From: Arbacia lixula
Lineage: Eukaryota > Echinodermata > Echinoidea > Arbacioida > Arbaciidae
Length of the DNA: 64,000 nt
Assembly (NCBI GenBank): GCA_963669155.1
Contig: OZ022577.1
Coordinates: 29,567,941 to 29,631,940 of the forward strand
Direction of reading: 5' to 3'
Position numbers and translations under genes: made by a program. This document shows positions 42,988-56,800 of this stretch, piece after piece; the stretch's first letter is position 1, and each line of letters begins with the position of its first letter. Under the pieces are notes generated by a model. It was not told where the DNA came from and made no database searches. It saw nothing but the letters and a program-made list of their open reading frames with translations.

Positions 42988-44019
42988 AATAGATAAATCA
43001 TACTACCATACATGTTATCTTCCTAGAATCAACACTTGTCCACACTTGCACATCTGCATCTACATGGCACTGATTGATGAGTTTGTCTACATTTATTTCA
43101 TGCTTGACTTAATAAAAAAAAAGAATTTCAGAGATGTGCTTTAATCCTTCAAGAAACAAAACAAAGACACAACTTCTGTGGCAGTGTGGGGTGCTCTTAA
43201 AACTGAAAATGAGCTGATACTGTTGGCATACAAAATATGACAGTTCCTATGCTTCTAGAAGATGTGGAAATTAGTTGATAACATACTTTGATGCTATTGT
43301 TGTTTAACAAGGCTCGTCATGTACGCTTTATCGGTCAATAATCACTGAATCAAACTCTACAGGTTTTCAGTTATAATTTTTGAGATAGTAATTAAATGCA
43401 AACTGCATTTCTGTACAGTTACTGCACAAAGTTCCAATGCTTCTATTTTCATGAGTTACTTTAAATCATCAAGCTATTAATTGGTAGTTCGTTGTGATTT
43501 ACTGATTTATTTTTTGAATGACTAAAGTGTATTCTTAATGTAAGATACCATCAATACATAAAATGGACAATATGCTTCTTGCTATATAATGATATGTTAA
43601 TCATGTACATTTTACTGTTTCAGATTAATGACTATGAAATAAACTTACAGATTATTTCTTTTCCTCCTTCATAAAGTTGACTAAGTTTGGCACTTGCTGG
43701 GGCAGCGTTAATGTCTGTTTTATTCAGCAGCTCTTGGCTATCAAAGTCACAGCAAACAAAACGATTGATTTGCACGATTAATAGAAGCGATGCAATGACA
43801 TCTGACCAGACATCCTTGCTTTCGGTAACATTATTTTTTCTTTTTATGTTCACCAATCATACAGAAATTGCATTTTCTCTATGCATCCTCCAAAGAAATC
43901 TAGACATCGACTGCTGTTGCCCACTCTATTGTATTTCCAAGTCATGGGACAGCTGTGCTCTATGTCTGTATCATACATACATCTATCCGATCATGACAGT
44001 GATTTTGTGATGATATTCC

Positions 44020-44480
44020 TGCTGCAGCTGATGCAAACAGACACAGATGAAGCCACTCTGAGAGCAAGACTCCAGCCTTCCCTGTTGATGCAGATGAGCA
44101 TGAGGATGACCCTCTTGCTGTTCACTTAGTGTGTTTCTCTGTCATAACAGATACTACTCGTGGACAGACTGGAATGAATCCCAGATATACCATTCCTCCC
44201 TTTCCTCAAGATGCACATGAAGATACACACTTGCTGCAGCTACTGTTGTTAGGTTTGTGTGTTGCTTTGTCAAACATGATCTGCATATGCAACTGCATCA
44301 TGCAAAAGATCTTGGGGGTACATCAATGAACTCTGTTTGCGCCACTGATTCAGAAGCAATACAGACAAATACCGAAGGGCAGCATCATGTCTGACTCAAG
44401 AAAGGTTAATCTACCTTCTCCTCATTGCCTCCATCAACGCCTTCCCTGTTGACTCAGACTCAAATGCAGCTATTAACCCT
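44020..44480. repeat. Degenerate direct repeats next to the CEP170 stop
   Basis: Phrases ccttccctgttgatgcagatg (44079) and ccttccctgttgactcagact (44440), plus gatgcagatgagcatgaggatgac against gatgcacatgaagatacac, suggest two or three old tandem copies of about 110-360 bases. On the minus strand this would be CEP170 3' UTR. The open frames here are short and not convincing. Confidence 0.45.
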
Positions 44481-44589
44481 CAGCTTAGGGTAACCAGGTG
44501 GCTCCGGTGTTACCTCCATGGGAATACCACCATCTTAGTGTTTAGGGGCTAACTGAGAATACTACCTTAGGGGTAATACTCTTCCCCCC

Positions 44590-44873
44590 TCAGAGGTAAT
44601 ATTCCTCCCCCTCTCCATGGTCTGCATAGTGCCTGCTCTGCTGGTGTGGATGATGCTGTTGTTGCTGCTGCTGCTGGGCATTCCGCTGCCGTGCAAGGTT
44701 GGAGTTGACAGCAGCGCGGCCCACATGTCGTGTCGTCATAGTCATGGGGGCCTCGGAGTCTGACTGGGTGGAGAAGCTAAACTCGCTGGCATACTGGCGA
44801 CGCATCTGGTTGACAGGGGAGAGCTGGTCTGGGAGGCGGATCTCGTTCCGAGGGTCCACCATGTTGTGGATCT
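44590..44873 (-). CDS. CEP170: CEP170 last exon
   Basis: Acceptor ttgctgcag; begins EIHNMVDPRNEIRLP, then a Ser/Gln-rich tail with a seven-Gln run and HHPHQQ, ending GEEYYL-stop at 44590. The E-I-x-x-M-V-D-P start matches the CEP170 C-terminal signature; the tail is lineage-specific. Confidence 0.88.
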
Positions 44874-47800
44874 CTGCAGCAAGAAGGGGAGGAGAAAGAA
44901 AAGAATTACGAAATGAGGCTTGAACAGGTTTATGCCAGATGAAACGTTGCTCTACTGGATTTGTGTGAAAAAATGTGACAGTGATAGAGTTAAAGGTAGA
45001 TAGTTCAGGAGGTAATAAGGGTTAACTGGTAAGCCCAAAGTTCATTCTACTTGAATTCTTTAGATCTTTCTATCTACCAACTTGTCATTTGAAGAAAGTG
45101 GTATGTCAGTAGTATAATCACCATCTAAATGAATGATTATGACACGTTATCATAGAAGTTAGAACAGTTGATAGTTGAAAATCTACCAACAAATTGTGCT
45201 AGATAGTGGCACAGCTATATGGTATGATATTCAATTCAAAACAGCATGGATTTCACATGGCTCTTGGCTCTCGCACCAAGAGTATCCATGAAATACAAAC
45301 AAAAATATGCATAAGATTCTCCTGCTCAACTTGTGACATAAACAAAAAAGGAGCGCTGCAAAGAAAAATTCTCTAGAATTGAACCAAAGAAAGTACATGT
45401 CTGTGCAATTTAAAGTAGTGTGAAGTGTTTCTAAAAATGTCGTCCTTACCTTCCAGTCTCCTCTCCATCTTGCGGAGGTTCTGCAGGATCCCTGCAACCT
45501 CTTTGTTATTGGTCTTCAGCAGTGGGAACTCGCTGTCCCTCAGGACCTTAGAGAGCTCGTCCTCACTGGCTCCTGGCTGCTGTAATTTCCTGCGGAAGAC
45601 AAATGTATGCTTTGTGAAAAGAGATGTACTCACGTTTCAATTTTTTCTCAACATTTAGTTGTGATGAAGGTTGGCATTCTCTTTACGTGACATACCCTAC
45701 CATAAATTTAGAAGATGTACATGTCTTCATATTCAATAATACATTGTTGTGATGAAAGTTGGCATTCTCCCTATGTGACATACCATACCATGAATCTATG
45801 AGATGCATTTACGTTTCAATAACACTTTGCTGATATCAAAGTTGGCATTCTCCTACGTGACATACCCTGCTGCGAATTTGGGAGATGACTTTCGTTTCAG
45901 AGATGTTTTGTTGCAATGAAGGTTGTCACTTCCCCCATGTGACGCACCAATTTCTCTTAAAGCATTCCAGTGGGAAATTGAGATTCCTATGATGCTAAAC
46001 GTTCAGAAGCATGTATACCAATTCTCAGAAGGTGGCTTGGAAATAAGATTCTAAATACGAAATATCCTCGTCATGGCTGTAATATCCAGAAATTCTATTT
46101 CTTATTTACAATCATACCCATAAACATCTATATTGAAACCTGCTATTGCAGCCACCTGTCTATACAGGCCCAAAATCTTGTTTTCCATGTTACAGATTGC
46201 CTGCTTATTAATAGCGCATTTCTTGTAACCATTGAGCAGTCTTTCTATACTGATATCACTGTGAATTTGCAGTCTATAACTTCATGTTTTGAGGGTGGTT
46301 TCATACAAGCATGTTTGTTCTCCTTTAAGCTGCATGACTCACAAGTCAGCAATGTACTAAGATGGCACATACATTGTACATGAAAGCAGAAGAGGTATTC
46401 AAGCCAACGGAATGATGCCAACCAACCACTGCAGAGAGCAGCCAACGTCTTTGAGTAATTCAGACACAGGAACTCTAAATCATCAAATTCTTTGACAGAC
46501 GCCCACACGCTGCCTCTTGAAGGACTGAATAAAGCTGAAGATGTTGACCTCCACGTGCTGAGCCCTGTCAACTGGTGCAATTCTCCATACCGCATAGAAG
46601 AGAAAGTTGTCCCACAATGCACTGCGCAGCGCATGTTTGCTGTCATACGCTCATACACTCAACCAGAATGGGTTTTAACTGCAAACATGTATTATCATAA
46701 ACTGAAATTTCCATGGAAAGATCTAATAAGGTTTTGACGATTGTTGCAGACGCCATGATACTTACAATAATGTTGTAATATTGTTTGATAATATCATATC
46801 GACAGATTCTCCATACAATCGAGATGCACAATTGCAGATTCAATTTGGTCTTTTATATTTTACAATATGTCTTATTACAGTACCCGGTTCCTTAGTAAAA
46901 TTTTTAAGCATTTAAGCATGCTGAGAAAAATATAAACAAACTCAAAATTATTATTCTTGTTGGCATATTTCAGTGCAATAGGATGTGATTTGACATAAGT
47001 TTTTCAGGTACAGTGCAATATATTGTATCGATTTTAGTTAATTACAAAAAAAGAGGAGTCCGATAAAAATCAAACCTTGAACTACAAAGTCACTCACGAT
47101 GGATAGTAGTATGTGAAAGGATAGTTTGTATTCTCATTATTGTGTTTTTAATATTATAGCTACGCTTATCTTTGTATTTTAAATCCAATCATTGACATTT
47201 GTATATGATTTAAAGTGGTTGCAATGAATGGAATATAATATTTGCATATATTTGCATCACTGTTCACTATTCAATATTGAGTATCTTCTGCAAATGATGC
47301 ACAGCCATCATACATCTAGCTTCTCTAATGACTCTGCATTTCCGCTTGATGGTTCTCTGGGACGGAAATCACTCCCCGATTCCTGATGTGGGCCAGGAAA
47401 TCCCTTTGCCTGCATCTCATCAGCCTTTCTGAGAGGAACCAGCGAAAAGTCTGACTCGCTAGCCAGAAGCACGAAGAATGATCTTGGGGGGGATGCAATG
47501 TGCAGGGGCGACATCATGGCCTTCAAGAGGGACGTGAATCACAGGCTGAGGGGTAAAATGGCTCCAGGACCAGGGTAGCATGACTTCATCAACATATTTC
47601 ACTCTTATAGGGGAACGAAACCCATTTTAAGTTGACTTGAATAACAGCAGAACAATTAGAGCAACGGATAAGCAAGAATTTAAGAGAAATGAGACCTATC
47701 ATAAGAGAGTAATTTGTGTCTAAGAATGATATAAATCACTAGCCCTGTAAGTTTCCTCTCTAAATCGAAGGTGGATGAGTTATGCAATGAGTATTGTCTT

Positions 47801-50800
47801 ATTCATACACGGTAGACAAGAATAATGACAATCCTATACTATGCATTAATTTTGAACAATGGAGTTGCAAATGAGAGTTTAATAGCGATCAGGAATTAGT
47901 GCTAGTATTCATGATTTTCAAAAATTCCCAAGCTCCTAATAAAATGCCTGACTTTTCTCAGACTTTTACCAATCTGTCTTTCTGATCTGTCTGCTTTTAG
48001 TCAATTCATTTTCAGCGTTTCATTATCTTTTAAGGATGTGTTCAGACAGAGGTAGCTTTCAGCTGTCTCTTGCCATACCGACATTCTTTTTTGATAAGTT
48101 GTTCCCACTGCTTTCATATACTGTACATGCCATATATTTCGCGGGGTTTTATTTTCGCCATTTTCGCGAGTCGGATGTTATTCCGAATTTAACAACACGC
48201 GAAACTATGAATACGAAGTGCACACGTACATATACTAATAGTACTAGTGCTTCACCATTGCGAATTTAACCACTTGCGAAATTAACAAGCAGTCCTGATT
48301 CTGTAAAAATTACACTCGCAAAATATGTGGCGTATATAGTGCTGTATTGCCCTGGTCAGTGCGCGATGCGGTGTCCTGTCCAAAATCTCAAAATCTAGTG
48401 ATTGCTATAACTTTGCTTTACGTCCTTATATTGTAAGGGAAGTTCTTATTGTGTATTTTCTTCCATTTCCATGGTATTTACACAATTTTATTTGTTTGAC
48501 CTGCAAAAAAAGGTAGCCCTTCATTTAAGATAAGTAAACAGAAACCCACTACTTAAAAAAGTAATATGAAGAATCAGGGTGCAGCTCACTTGAGTTTGTA
48601 GGCGATCTTGTCCGATGAGTCTTTCATCTTGATGGACAGGTGGTGGATGGAGGACAAGACCAGGCTGTCAAAGGACTGTGGGTAAGGATAGAAGGGATAG
48701 AAAGCTTGGTTTAGTATTCTAACCACCTAGTGTCCATTCACTTACCAATATGAAGAAGGCCCTATGTTATGAACAGATGGGATCGATCGTAACTTGACTT
48801 GTGATTGAAATCAATCTAACTCTTTATATTTAAGATATGGGATTGGACTTGTGATGGATTGAGATAAATTACAACTCTTTATAAGACAGGGCCTAGGTAA
48901 TGAAAACAGAGCTATTTGAGACAAATAAATGATTATCCTGCTGGGACAATCCGATAACAGAATTGCATATTTGAATCAAATTTGTACAAAAACGAATAGC
49001 TACCATAAATCAGGAAAGACAATGCATAAGTATTTTACATAGACTTCTTGTGTTAGTCTGAATGCAGACCCCTAAATCTGATACTATAAGGCATCTGATC
49101 TACATTTGATTTTCAGGAATGGCAGCATACTAGGGAAAAGCAAAAGACTAACGAAACTCTGATATCTGAATTAAAATCAAATCTAGGCTTGAACAAACAT
49201 ATGACTTGTGAGTGATCATAGATATTATGACTAGCCAAGGTTCTGAGCTGTGGAGTGCATTGACACACTGTGTAAATGGATACATAGACTCTGCACTGCT
49301 TTTACAACTACATATAAGTCTGGACATATAGACTAAGCATCCCTTCAATCCTCACTCTTTCCTGAGGGAAGCTGCAGAGAAAGTATTAGCCTCAATGTCC
49401 AGACTTAGTTGTGGTTGCAGCAGTGCATCAGTACACAAGAACCCAGAACCTAGACTAATTATAATGATGACTTTGTTCAATTCAAGAAAAACACAACCTT
49501 CATACTTTTATGATGCACTGCAGGCCCTACAAGCAAAGATAACAATGTGGGTCTTTCATTTATGAGTCATGACTGGGTAAAACAGCGAGGGAGTTTTTAA
49601 AGCATACATGTAGGTCATGGGATTGCATACTTGAGCTGCACACACACAAAAAAGCTATAGCTAGTTAAAGCATACATTTTTCATTCCTTGCACATCTTTA
49701 AACTGATTACATACAGGACAATGGGTTAAAAATTTCATATCAAATAATATAAAAACAACATTTGGATGAGACATACGATGCAGCTACCGTACGTCAGCAC
49801 ATAAATTGAAGCACAAAGAATGATTGAATGCATAGATGATCTGCAGTTGCAAAATGAAGGAAAGCATATTAAGCCCTGAATGCATATGTATCCCAAAAAG
49901 CCAAATGGAAATTGGTGCAAAGATTGCAATAGGTATGCCTCCTCTCTGTAGATGAATAAAATAAGACTCTCTGTTTTATGACCCATCTACATCTGCTAGA
50001 CTTAATATAAATGCCCTGAAACTATTTCATTGAAACTCTTACAATTGTAAATGACCCTGTTCGATGAAGTTTTATATATATCTTAAATCTATATAAGATT
50101 GTAGTTTATTCACTACGTAAGGCCATCACAGACCGTGAAGAAGTAAATCTCCTTGAAACGGTAAGGGGTATAAAAAGTAGAGACTAACGGTACTAGGGTC
50201 CTATTCTACTTTGATTTGGGGATACCAGGATGAAATAATTGAAAAAATGATAACACCATTCAAATTAAACAAAAAACAGACACCTGTGATGACGTCAGAA
50301 AAGATCTACCACGATTAGAAGCTGTAATAACTACTACTACTACTACTACTGCTACTACTACTACTACTACTACTACTACCCCTCACCTTTGATCTGTAAT
50401 AAAAGTTAATTTTCTTTCTCAAGATGCACGCTCCATGCAACAAAGAAATTACAAACAACAACAAAAGCAAGAACAGTATCCCAAACAGACAGCATGTACA
50501 GAAATGGAAAACATCCCACACCTCACATCCCCCAAATACTACATTTTCACATTACAATGTCAACAAAAAAGCGGGAACTACACATGTTTACACTTGATTA
50601 GTTAAACAAAAACAATAATTTTGATGATCTTCAAATTGATGGCTGATTGCGTGGATGGCAATGAAGTTATATGATGAATAGCATACACAAAATGACAAGT
50701 AGCTACCTGATAGTGTTGCACACTAGGAAACATGTTGAATAAGTATGCACTTTATTTGACCATCTCCTGCAAACATTGTAATTTTCTACACCGTAGTAAA

Positions 50801-53800
50801 TTTAACTTGCTTCATTGCCAATGTCACATACAACAATAAACAAATACCCATGAAATATTAATCACAAGACAAGTAACAACACAATCCAGGGATTTTTGTG
50901 AGGGACAAAAACTATAAGACTTTTCTATTTATTGCTTCATACAACTTAATAAAGGTATCTTATAGGATAAAGCAATCTTGTTATTAAGTTTGACTGATTT
51001 GAATTAGACACCTCTGAGAAAATGATCTCAGACATACTGTGTCATAAGGAATGTAATTGTGTTACAAAACTGATGTTGCACGATAAGTGTGTCCACAACC
51101 CTTCAGTTTTGAAGTCAGGAATGTACATTGGATTGTAATATTTCATTTTAGGGGGTTGTCAATTTACTGATCCCCTTTAATTTTTTTTATATAGTAATAA
51201 ATTGAATGTAAAGAAATGTTCCTTTGTTCTGCTCAACTCTTAGATTTATCTTTATGGCTCTTAATCCTTTTTGTGCCAGATAGAATGCTGCTCTATGTAA
51301 AACGTGTGTACATATATTACTTGTAAATGCAGTCACATGTGGCAACCAAACGGTTCATTGATGTGATGACTTCAAACAGAAAGCTCATAAGACAATTACA
51401 GTAAATCCTTAACTCCCACTTCTTTCTACACATGTGGGATATGCACTATGCGCAAAATTTCGCAGCTTTTCAGTGTATTTTGCCCTCTCAAAATCTACCA
51501 CTCTCTTATCAACATATGCATTAGTTCCTGATACGCACTACTTCTGACAAAACATTTGTTATTGACTTTGATAAATGTTAGAATAGAGTGAACAAGGTAA
51601 TCCCTTTTCTTTCCTGCTTCCCTTTTAATACCAAAAACAACCCAGCAGCAGACACATGAAAACAACTACAGGCAAGAGGAAGATCTGTGGAGTGCACTAA
51701 CCCTCTCAGAAGTAATACTCTGTGTTGTAATTGAGAAACTATCATTGCTAAGTATTGAGAGGGCTTAGTTTTTTCTGTTTCCTAGAAGGCTTAACAACCT
51801 TTAATTCTTTTCTTTTTTTAAATACAACATTTCATGCTGGAAATTGAATCGCAGAATGGGGGAAAATACTAATCTACATTCTGAAAGCATACAAGCATGG
51901 GGAACCACTTTCTACAAGTATACACTTTTTGTGCAGTACAATTACATTGACGTAGGGAAAATGCTAATCAGACACACATTACATTTTCACATTGAATATG
52001 AAAAAAAATGGGGAAATATTACCCTTTTAATAACTGTTAATAACCTTTTCATCAAAATAATGACTCCCAGCTACTTATTACCAATAACTCTAATACACAC
52101 CAATAATAAGCACCTTACACTTTCAAGTAAAGCCAAGTGATTTAAGTTTTTATATCTGAAATTCCGACAACTGGCTAATCCCCCTGAATAAGGCCATGCA
52201 AAATGATGTACATGCATGATGTGTACTTTGATACTGAAAATGATACTGTTGCTTAAAAAAGAAAAAGAAATGAAGAAAAGGGGTAAAGGAACCATGCTGG
52301 GGTACTCACTACATAATCCTGATCTCGATTCTACCATGATCCAAAAATACAAATTGTGGAATGGGGGAAAATATCAATGGAAGAGACGGGGTATAGTGAA
52401 TGTGGTCCAGTCAGCGTATAGAAAGAATTTCACACAAAAACTCCCTTTTTGTGTATTCTCATAGACTGGAACCATTCAAAATATTATAAGTAATATGGAT
52501 ATGTTAAGAACTATTTCTCCGTTGATACAAAATTATTTTGTTTTCAATCCGTATGATCATTTATTTGGCATTATGGCTGAGCAAGCCACTTTACGATGAC
52601 TTTGGAACAACAATTGCAGAAAATAACATCAGTATCCAATACTCACAGTTAATGCAAGACATCTTTAAAGGTATTCTTATTTTCATTTTATCTATTGAAC
52701 ACAAACTTTTAGGGGATATGTACACACTTTATAATACTTTATGCTAAATAACATATTGAACTCTAATAAATACTATTTAGAAAATAGCAAAACTTTCGGT
52801 AACACCATGTGGTTGTATTCTTTCGGATAATTGGCCCACTTATGGGGTGAAGAAAGGAAAGGAAAGTGAAAAGTGAAAAGGAGAGGTGAATTTTTATATT
52901 TTATAACACTTACACAAGACTATTTTTAGCTTTAGTTTTCGGTGTTTTAAACCGAAAATAAATGGGATGGAATGGAGGTAGAAGAAGAGGGTGGGTGTTG
53001 ATGAAAGTTGTGAACTAGTCACAAAGTAGTGATAAAGAGAAAAGAAAAGAAAAGAAAATGAGAAAAGTGTAGAAAAGTTATAGTCAGTTCTGCAACTAAC
53101 TATAGATTTCTTTCAAAATCTGAAAGAGGGAGTATCAGTCTCGACGTTTCGGGCAGTGTGCTCTGTCCGTCATCCGGAGAATAACTCGAAGAAACTAACG
53201 AGCGCGTCGGGTATTTATGTGATCCGAAGGGATCCGAAATAACCCGAGAGTGTCCGAAATCAGCCAATAGGAATAGAGCGTTTCGGCGCGAATGTGCTGT
53301 GTGCATGGTGTTACCGAAAGTTTTGCTATTTTCTAAATAGTATTTATTAATTTATTTCTCATCACATTGCCAACTCCAAGCATTTCATTGAGAAACTCAA
53401 CGCAATTCAAATCTGTCCTACAGATACGCTTGTCAGCTTTGATGTTGAATCTCTCTTCACCAATGTTCCTGTTTCAGAAGCCTGCAGCATCATCCGACAG
53501 AGACTAGAGGAAGACGACGCCCTGCCAGAACGGACAGCTATGTCTCCAGAGCACATCCAGGATCTACTTCTCACATGCCTCAACTCGACTTCATTCCAGT
53601 GGCGTAACTCTTTTTACAAACAGGTTGAAGGAGCAGCAATGGGGTCACCTCTCTCCCCCATCGTCGCCAACATCTACATGGAGGAATTTGAGACAGCAGC
53701 ACTTCAAACATCGACTCTCTGCCCCAAATTATGGGTTAGATATGTTGATGATATTTTCGTCGTGTGGCAGCACAGCAGAACTGATCTCCAGGAATTTCTT

Positions 53801-56800
53801 TACCATCTTAATCACAGGCACCCAAGCATCAAGTTCACCATGGAGATAGAGCAGGATCTTTCCATCCCATTTCTAGACGTACGCATTACAAGGACAGCTG
53901 AGGGAAAGGCATCACACCAAGTCTACCGGAAACCGACGCACACGGACAGGTACCTCAATTTTAAATCGTTTCATCACCCTTCTGTTTTACAGTCAGTATC
54001 CAGTACTCTCATCCGGCGAGCACACGACATCAGCGACGAGGAACACCTTCAACAAGAGCTTCAGCACATCAAGACAGCGCTCACCAGCATCAACGGATAC
54101 CCTCCTCGAAAGGTGAAGACATCTCTACCTCGTCCGCGCACTCCTGCTCCGCCACATTTAGCTTCAGTTTTTCTCCCTTACATAGGACAAGCTTCTCACA
54201 AGATTCAGCGGATTCTCAAGAACGTCAACATCCAGGTCAGGCACCGATCTTCAGGTAAGCTGCACTCCAAGCTCTTCACCCACAAAGACAGGAAGCCGCC
54301 GGACACTCAACCAGGAGTCTACAAGATACCGTGTGAATGCGGTCAGTTCTACGTTGGAGAAACCGGAAGAAGCCTTAGGACCAGACTCAAGGAACACCAG
54401 ACCAGCTTTAGACGGAACGAGTGGGAGAAATCAGCTATCGTCAAACATGCTCAGCAACAGAATCATCGCATCGACTGGTCCAACGCAGAACTCATCACAT
54501 CCATTAAGCACTGGCACACCCGGCGCGTGAGAGAAGCCATCGAGATTCTTCAACACGACACGGTACCACAGGAGAGCGGACTTGTGATCAACGATATCTG
54601 GATGCCACTTCTTCACCACGCACACCGGCAGCACCACCACGCACAACGCACACGGGACGACGACCTACCCGAAAGCTCGGGGAATTGAATACGCCGCACT
54701 TTCGCGCCGTTTCACGCTCCAGTGGACACCGCGCATTCGCGCCGCACTTTCGCACCTATTCAGCTGTTTCATGCTCTAGTGCACACCGCGCATTCGCGCC
54801 GCACTTTCGCACCTATTCAGCTGTTTCACGCTCTAGTGCACACAGCACATTCGCGCCGAAACGCTCTATTCCTATTGGCTGATTTCGGACACTCTCGGGT
54901 TATTTCGGATCCCTTCGGATCACATAAATACCCGACGCGCTCGTTAGTTTCTTCGAGTTATTCTCCGGATGACGGACAGAGCACACTGCCCGAAACGTCG
55001 AGACTGATACTCCCTCTTTCAGATTTTGAAAGAAATCTATAGTTAGTTGCAGAACTGACTATAACTTTTCTACACTTTTCTCATTTTCTTTTCTTTTCTT
55101 TTCTTTTCTCTTTATCACTACTTTGTGACTAGTTCACAACTTTCATCAACACCCACCCTCTTCTTCTACCTCCATTCCATCCCATTTATTTTCGGTTTAA
55201 AACACCGAAAACTAAAGCTAAAAATAGTCTTGTGTAAGTGTTATAAAATATAAAAATTCACCTCTCCTTTTCACTTTTCACTTTCCTTTCCTTTCTTCAC
55301 CCCATAAGTGGGCCAATTATCCGAAAGAATACAACCACATGGTGTTACCGAAAGTTTTGCTATTTTCTAAATAGTATTTATTAGTACACTCTCACCATGG
55401 AAACATTCAAAGAACATATTGAACTCTGTTTCAAACACAATAAATCTTGCATTAATATACATTTGATAATCTGCAAAGTCTGCAGCATCTCATAACAAAG
55501 AAATTGCACAGTAATATTACTGCTCACATAAAAAAAACTTTGAACGATGTATACATTTATACAATGTAACGTTTCCTTGATTAATCTTGTAATGCAATAT
55601 AATTAATGTAAAGTGAATGAGATATAAATAAAGGGGAATCTGTCAAAAAGTTTTTGTTAGTTTTATCCATTAAAAACCTGGTGCATGTATGTTACATAAC
55701 TCTTTGCAAATACACAAAGTTTGTCAGCTGAATTCTACATCTATAAAAAAACAAAGAAAGAATGGTTTATAATTCCTGGCAACTACATGTATAAGAAATA
55801 TATCAGCTGAATTCTAAATATCCACAAAAAGAAAGAATTGATATGATATTTCAAAGTAAGTACATGACTTGATATCTATTCTAATACATTCCATGCACAG
55901 AACAGGAATGATAAGAACGCTGGAACAAAAGCACAACAAATGAGTAAGAACCTGAAGGGCAACCATGTCACTTGCAGACTGAATGCATGAATGAAAAAAA
56001 TAATATGCACAGAAATTCATGTCACCTTGCTTTCAATAAAAAGAAATCACTTTATGCACAAGAATCGATCTAAAGTATGCGATGTTGCTTCAGTGCCAGG
56101 CTTATTAATGCATGGTGTCAAAGCAAGAATTTTAATATTTTCCTTAGTTTCCTAATTGTTTAATAAGAAATAATTCATCAAATATGGCATGAGTAAATAT
56201 TTTCCAGTTTTTTATTTGGACTAATCCATTTTTGCTCATAAAATGCATAATATTATGCATTAAACTTGATATACACATACTTTTGGTTTTACAGTGATAG
56301 TGGTCTCTAGATGTAAAATACATATTGGATACATACGATTTTGATATAATGAGAATAGCATTTTCATATTCGTAAATCTTCATATGCAAGGATTTATTTG
56401 CAATTTAGACCCAATTAGTAATAGTAGGCCCCTTTGTAGGGTAGAAAATAAACATTTTAGATCATACACATCCTCTGCAATGAAATATATTCAAATTGAT
56501 ACAATGACATATCACTGCACAATAGTCGAAAATAATTAAATACTATCAATGCAAATTCCTAGGTGGATCTCCCTGTATGAGCTCTTCTTCTTGTCCCTTT
56601 TGTTAAACAAGAATAGTCACTGCTTTGCATATTTTCTCTTTAAGCTGCGTTAGTTAGCATTACGCAGGTTAACACTGGGATGTGATTGTGAGGGGTGCCG
56701 TGGGCGAGTGAGGGGCGTATGATGGAGGAACGAGGGAAGAGGGGAAGAACCATGGGTGGGTGAAACGGAGGTAACAATACAGGATAATGGGAACACAGGA

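Larger units (their letters stand above)
52750..55427 (+). mobile_element. Young Penelope-like retroelement, 5'-truncated, with inverted terminal copy
   Basis: A 15-bp target duplication (aacatattgaactct) lies at 52750-52764 and 55413-55427. Between them: an inverted arm 52763-53305, a 46-bp block 53304-53349, the reverse transcriptase frame, a 57-bp tandem repeat, then the direct terminal repeat (pLTR) 54837-55384 and a 28-base tail. The left arm is the reverse complement of the pLTR, identical except for one AAAAG unit in a microsatellite. The 46-bp block before the RT repeats the pLTR end in direct orientation. This inverted-plus-direct layout is typical of Penelope elements. The near-identity of the arms and the intact target duplication mean a recent insertion. 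It sits in a CEP170 intron, in the antisense direction. Confidence 0.92.

Noticed and set aside
46245-46658. 137-codon minus-strand frame and overlapping plus-strand frame in a CEP170 intron
   Set aside because: Neither frame shows a recognisable family; no splice sites linking to CEP170 exons were convincing.
53351-54688. Reverse transcriptase considered as a retroviral or LTR-element polymerase
   Set aside because: The GIY-YIG domain at the C-terminus, YVDD context, lack of gag, protease, RNase H or integrase, and inverted terminal copy all point to a Penelope-like element.
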